Shown in pieces: positions 61,882 to 62,000 of a stretch of DNA of 62,000 nt. Position 1 is the stretch's first letter. Each line of letters opens with the position of its first letter. The notes below the pieces were generated by a model that saw nothing but the letters and a program-made list of their open reading frames with translations, was not told where the DNA came from and ran no database searches. Origin of the DNA: Owenia fusiformis (taxonomy: Eukaryota > Annelida > Polychaeta > Sabellida > Oweniidae); assembly GCA_903813345.2 (NCBI GenBank), contig CAIIXF020000058.1, positions 1-62,000 on the forward strand. Direction: 5' to 3'. The position numbers and the translations under genes are program-made.

Positions 61882-62000
61882 CTAGAATAATGAATAATTA
61901 AAAGTTTAGATAACTAATTAATTAGTAATTATATTGTTTATGTGGTTTGTACAGATGAACTAAACAAAACACTGCTATTTGCTACCAGCCGAACTTTATG

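Overview
This window is eukaryotic genomic DNA holding most of one giant muscle-type gene on the minus strand; transcription runs from 62000 towards 1. I read 69 coding exons (numbered here 5' to 3', so exon 1 is at the right edge). They give about 34.5 kb of coding sequence, roughly 11,490 residues, and end at a stop codon at 1321-1323. The 5' end of the gene lies beyond the right edge. The product is a titin/twitchin-class protein built almost only from immunoglobulin (Ig, I-set) and fibronectin type III (Fn3) domains. I count 41 Ig and 75 Fn3 domains. Introns are short and AT-rich, with GT-AG ends and nearly always phase 1 at domain boundaries. The repeat plan is not that of vertebrate titin. 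I infer a marine bilaterian invertebrate (lophotrochozoan or invertebrate deuterostome); the species cannot be named from the sequence alone.

Layout in the direction of the gene. From 62000 to about 9100 the protein is a train of a 10-domain super-repeat: Ig1-Ig2-F1-F2-F3-Ig3-Ig4-F4-F5-F6. This is two related pentads of Ig-Ig-Fn3-Fn3-Fn3. I see nine complete copies (units B to J) plus one copy cut by the window edge (unit A), which carries one extra Fn3. Each domain position has its own linker signature (F2 ends KDPWG, F4 ends KLPFG, F6 ends near KYG), so the register can be followed without alignment. At about 4 nm per domain the repeat is about 40-44 nm, close to the 43 nm thick-filament period. 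The inferred role is a thick-filament scaffold or ruler. Next, at 9367-8160, comes an abbreviated Ig3-Ig4-F4 stretch. From 8160 to 1774 the protein is Fn3 only (14 Fn3 in a row, counting the F4-like one). The last exon (1625-1321) encodes a tail of about 100 residues that I do not recognise. No protein kinase domain is present in the window.

Gene structure changes along the repeats. Units A to E are mostly one domain per exon. Units F to J are increasingly fused, up to a 5,289-base exon of 18 domains (18242-12954). Four domains are interrupted by an internal intron, each in only one repeat copy. Four extra in-frame exons are predicted, all phase 1-1: two cassette-like exons (44696-44508 and 30164-29970) that each encode two tandem half-Ig segments at the same register position, and two microexons of 18 and 24 bases (58906-58889 and 47842-47819).

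Non-coding structure: an 832-base foldback element with 10-base-plus perfect termini and a possible 5-base target duplication (22752-23583), a 104-base minisatellite (about 7256-7690), a 45-base tandem duplication (46736-46828), and a CTCTGTA-type pyrimidine repeat upstream of one cassette exon. I found no convincing gene on the plus strand.
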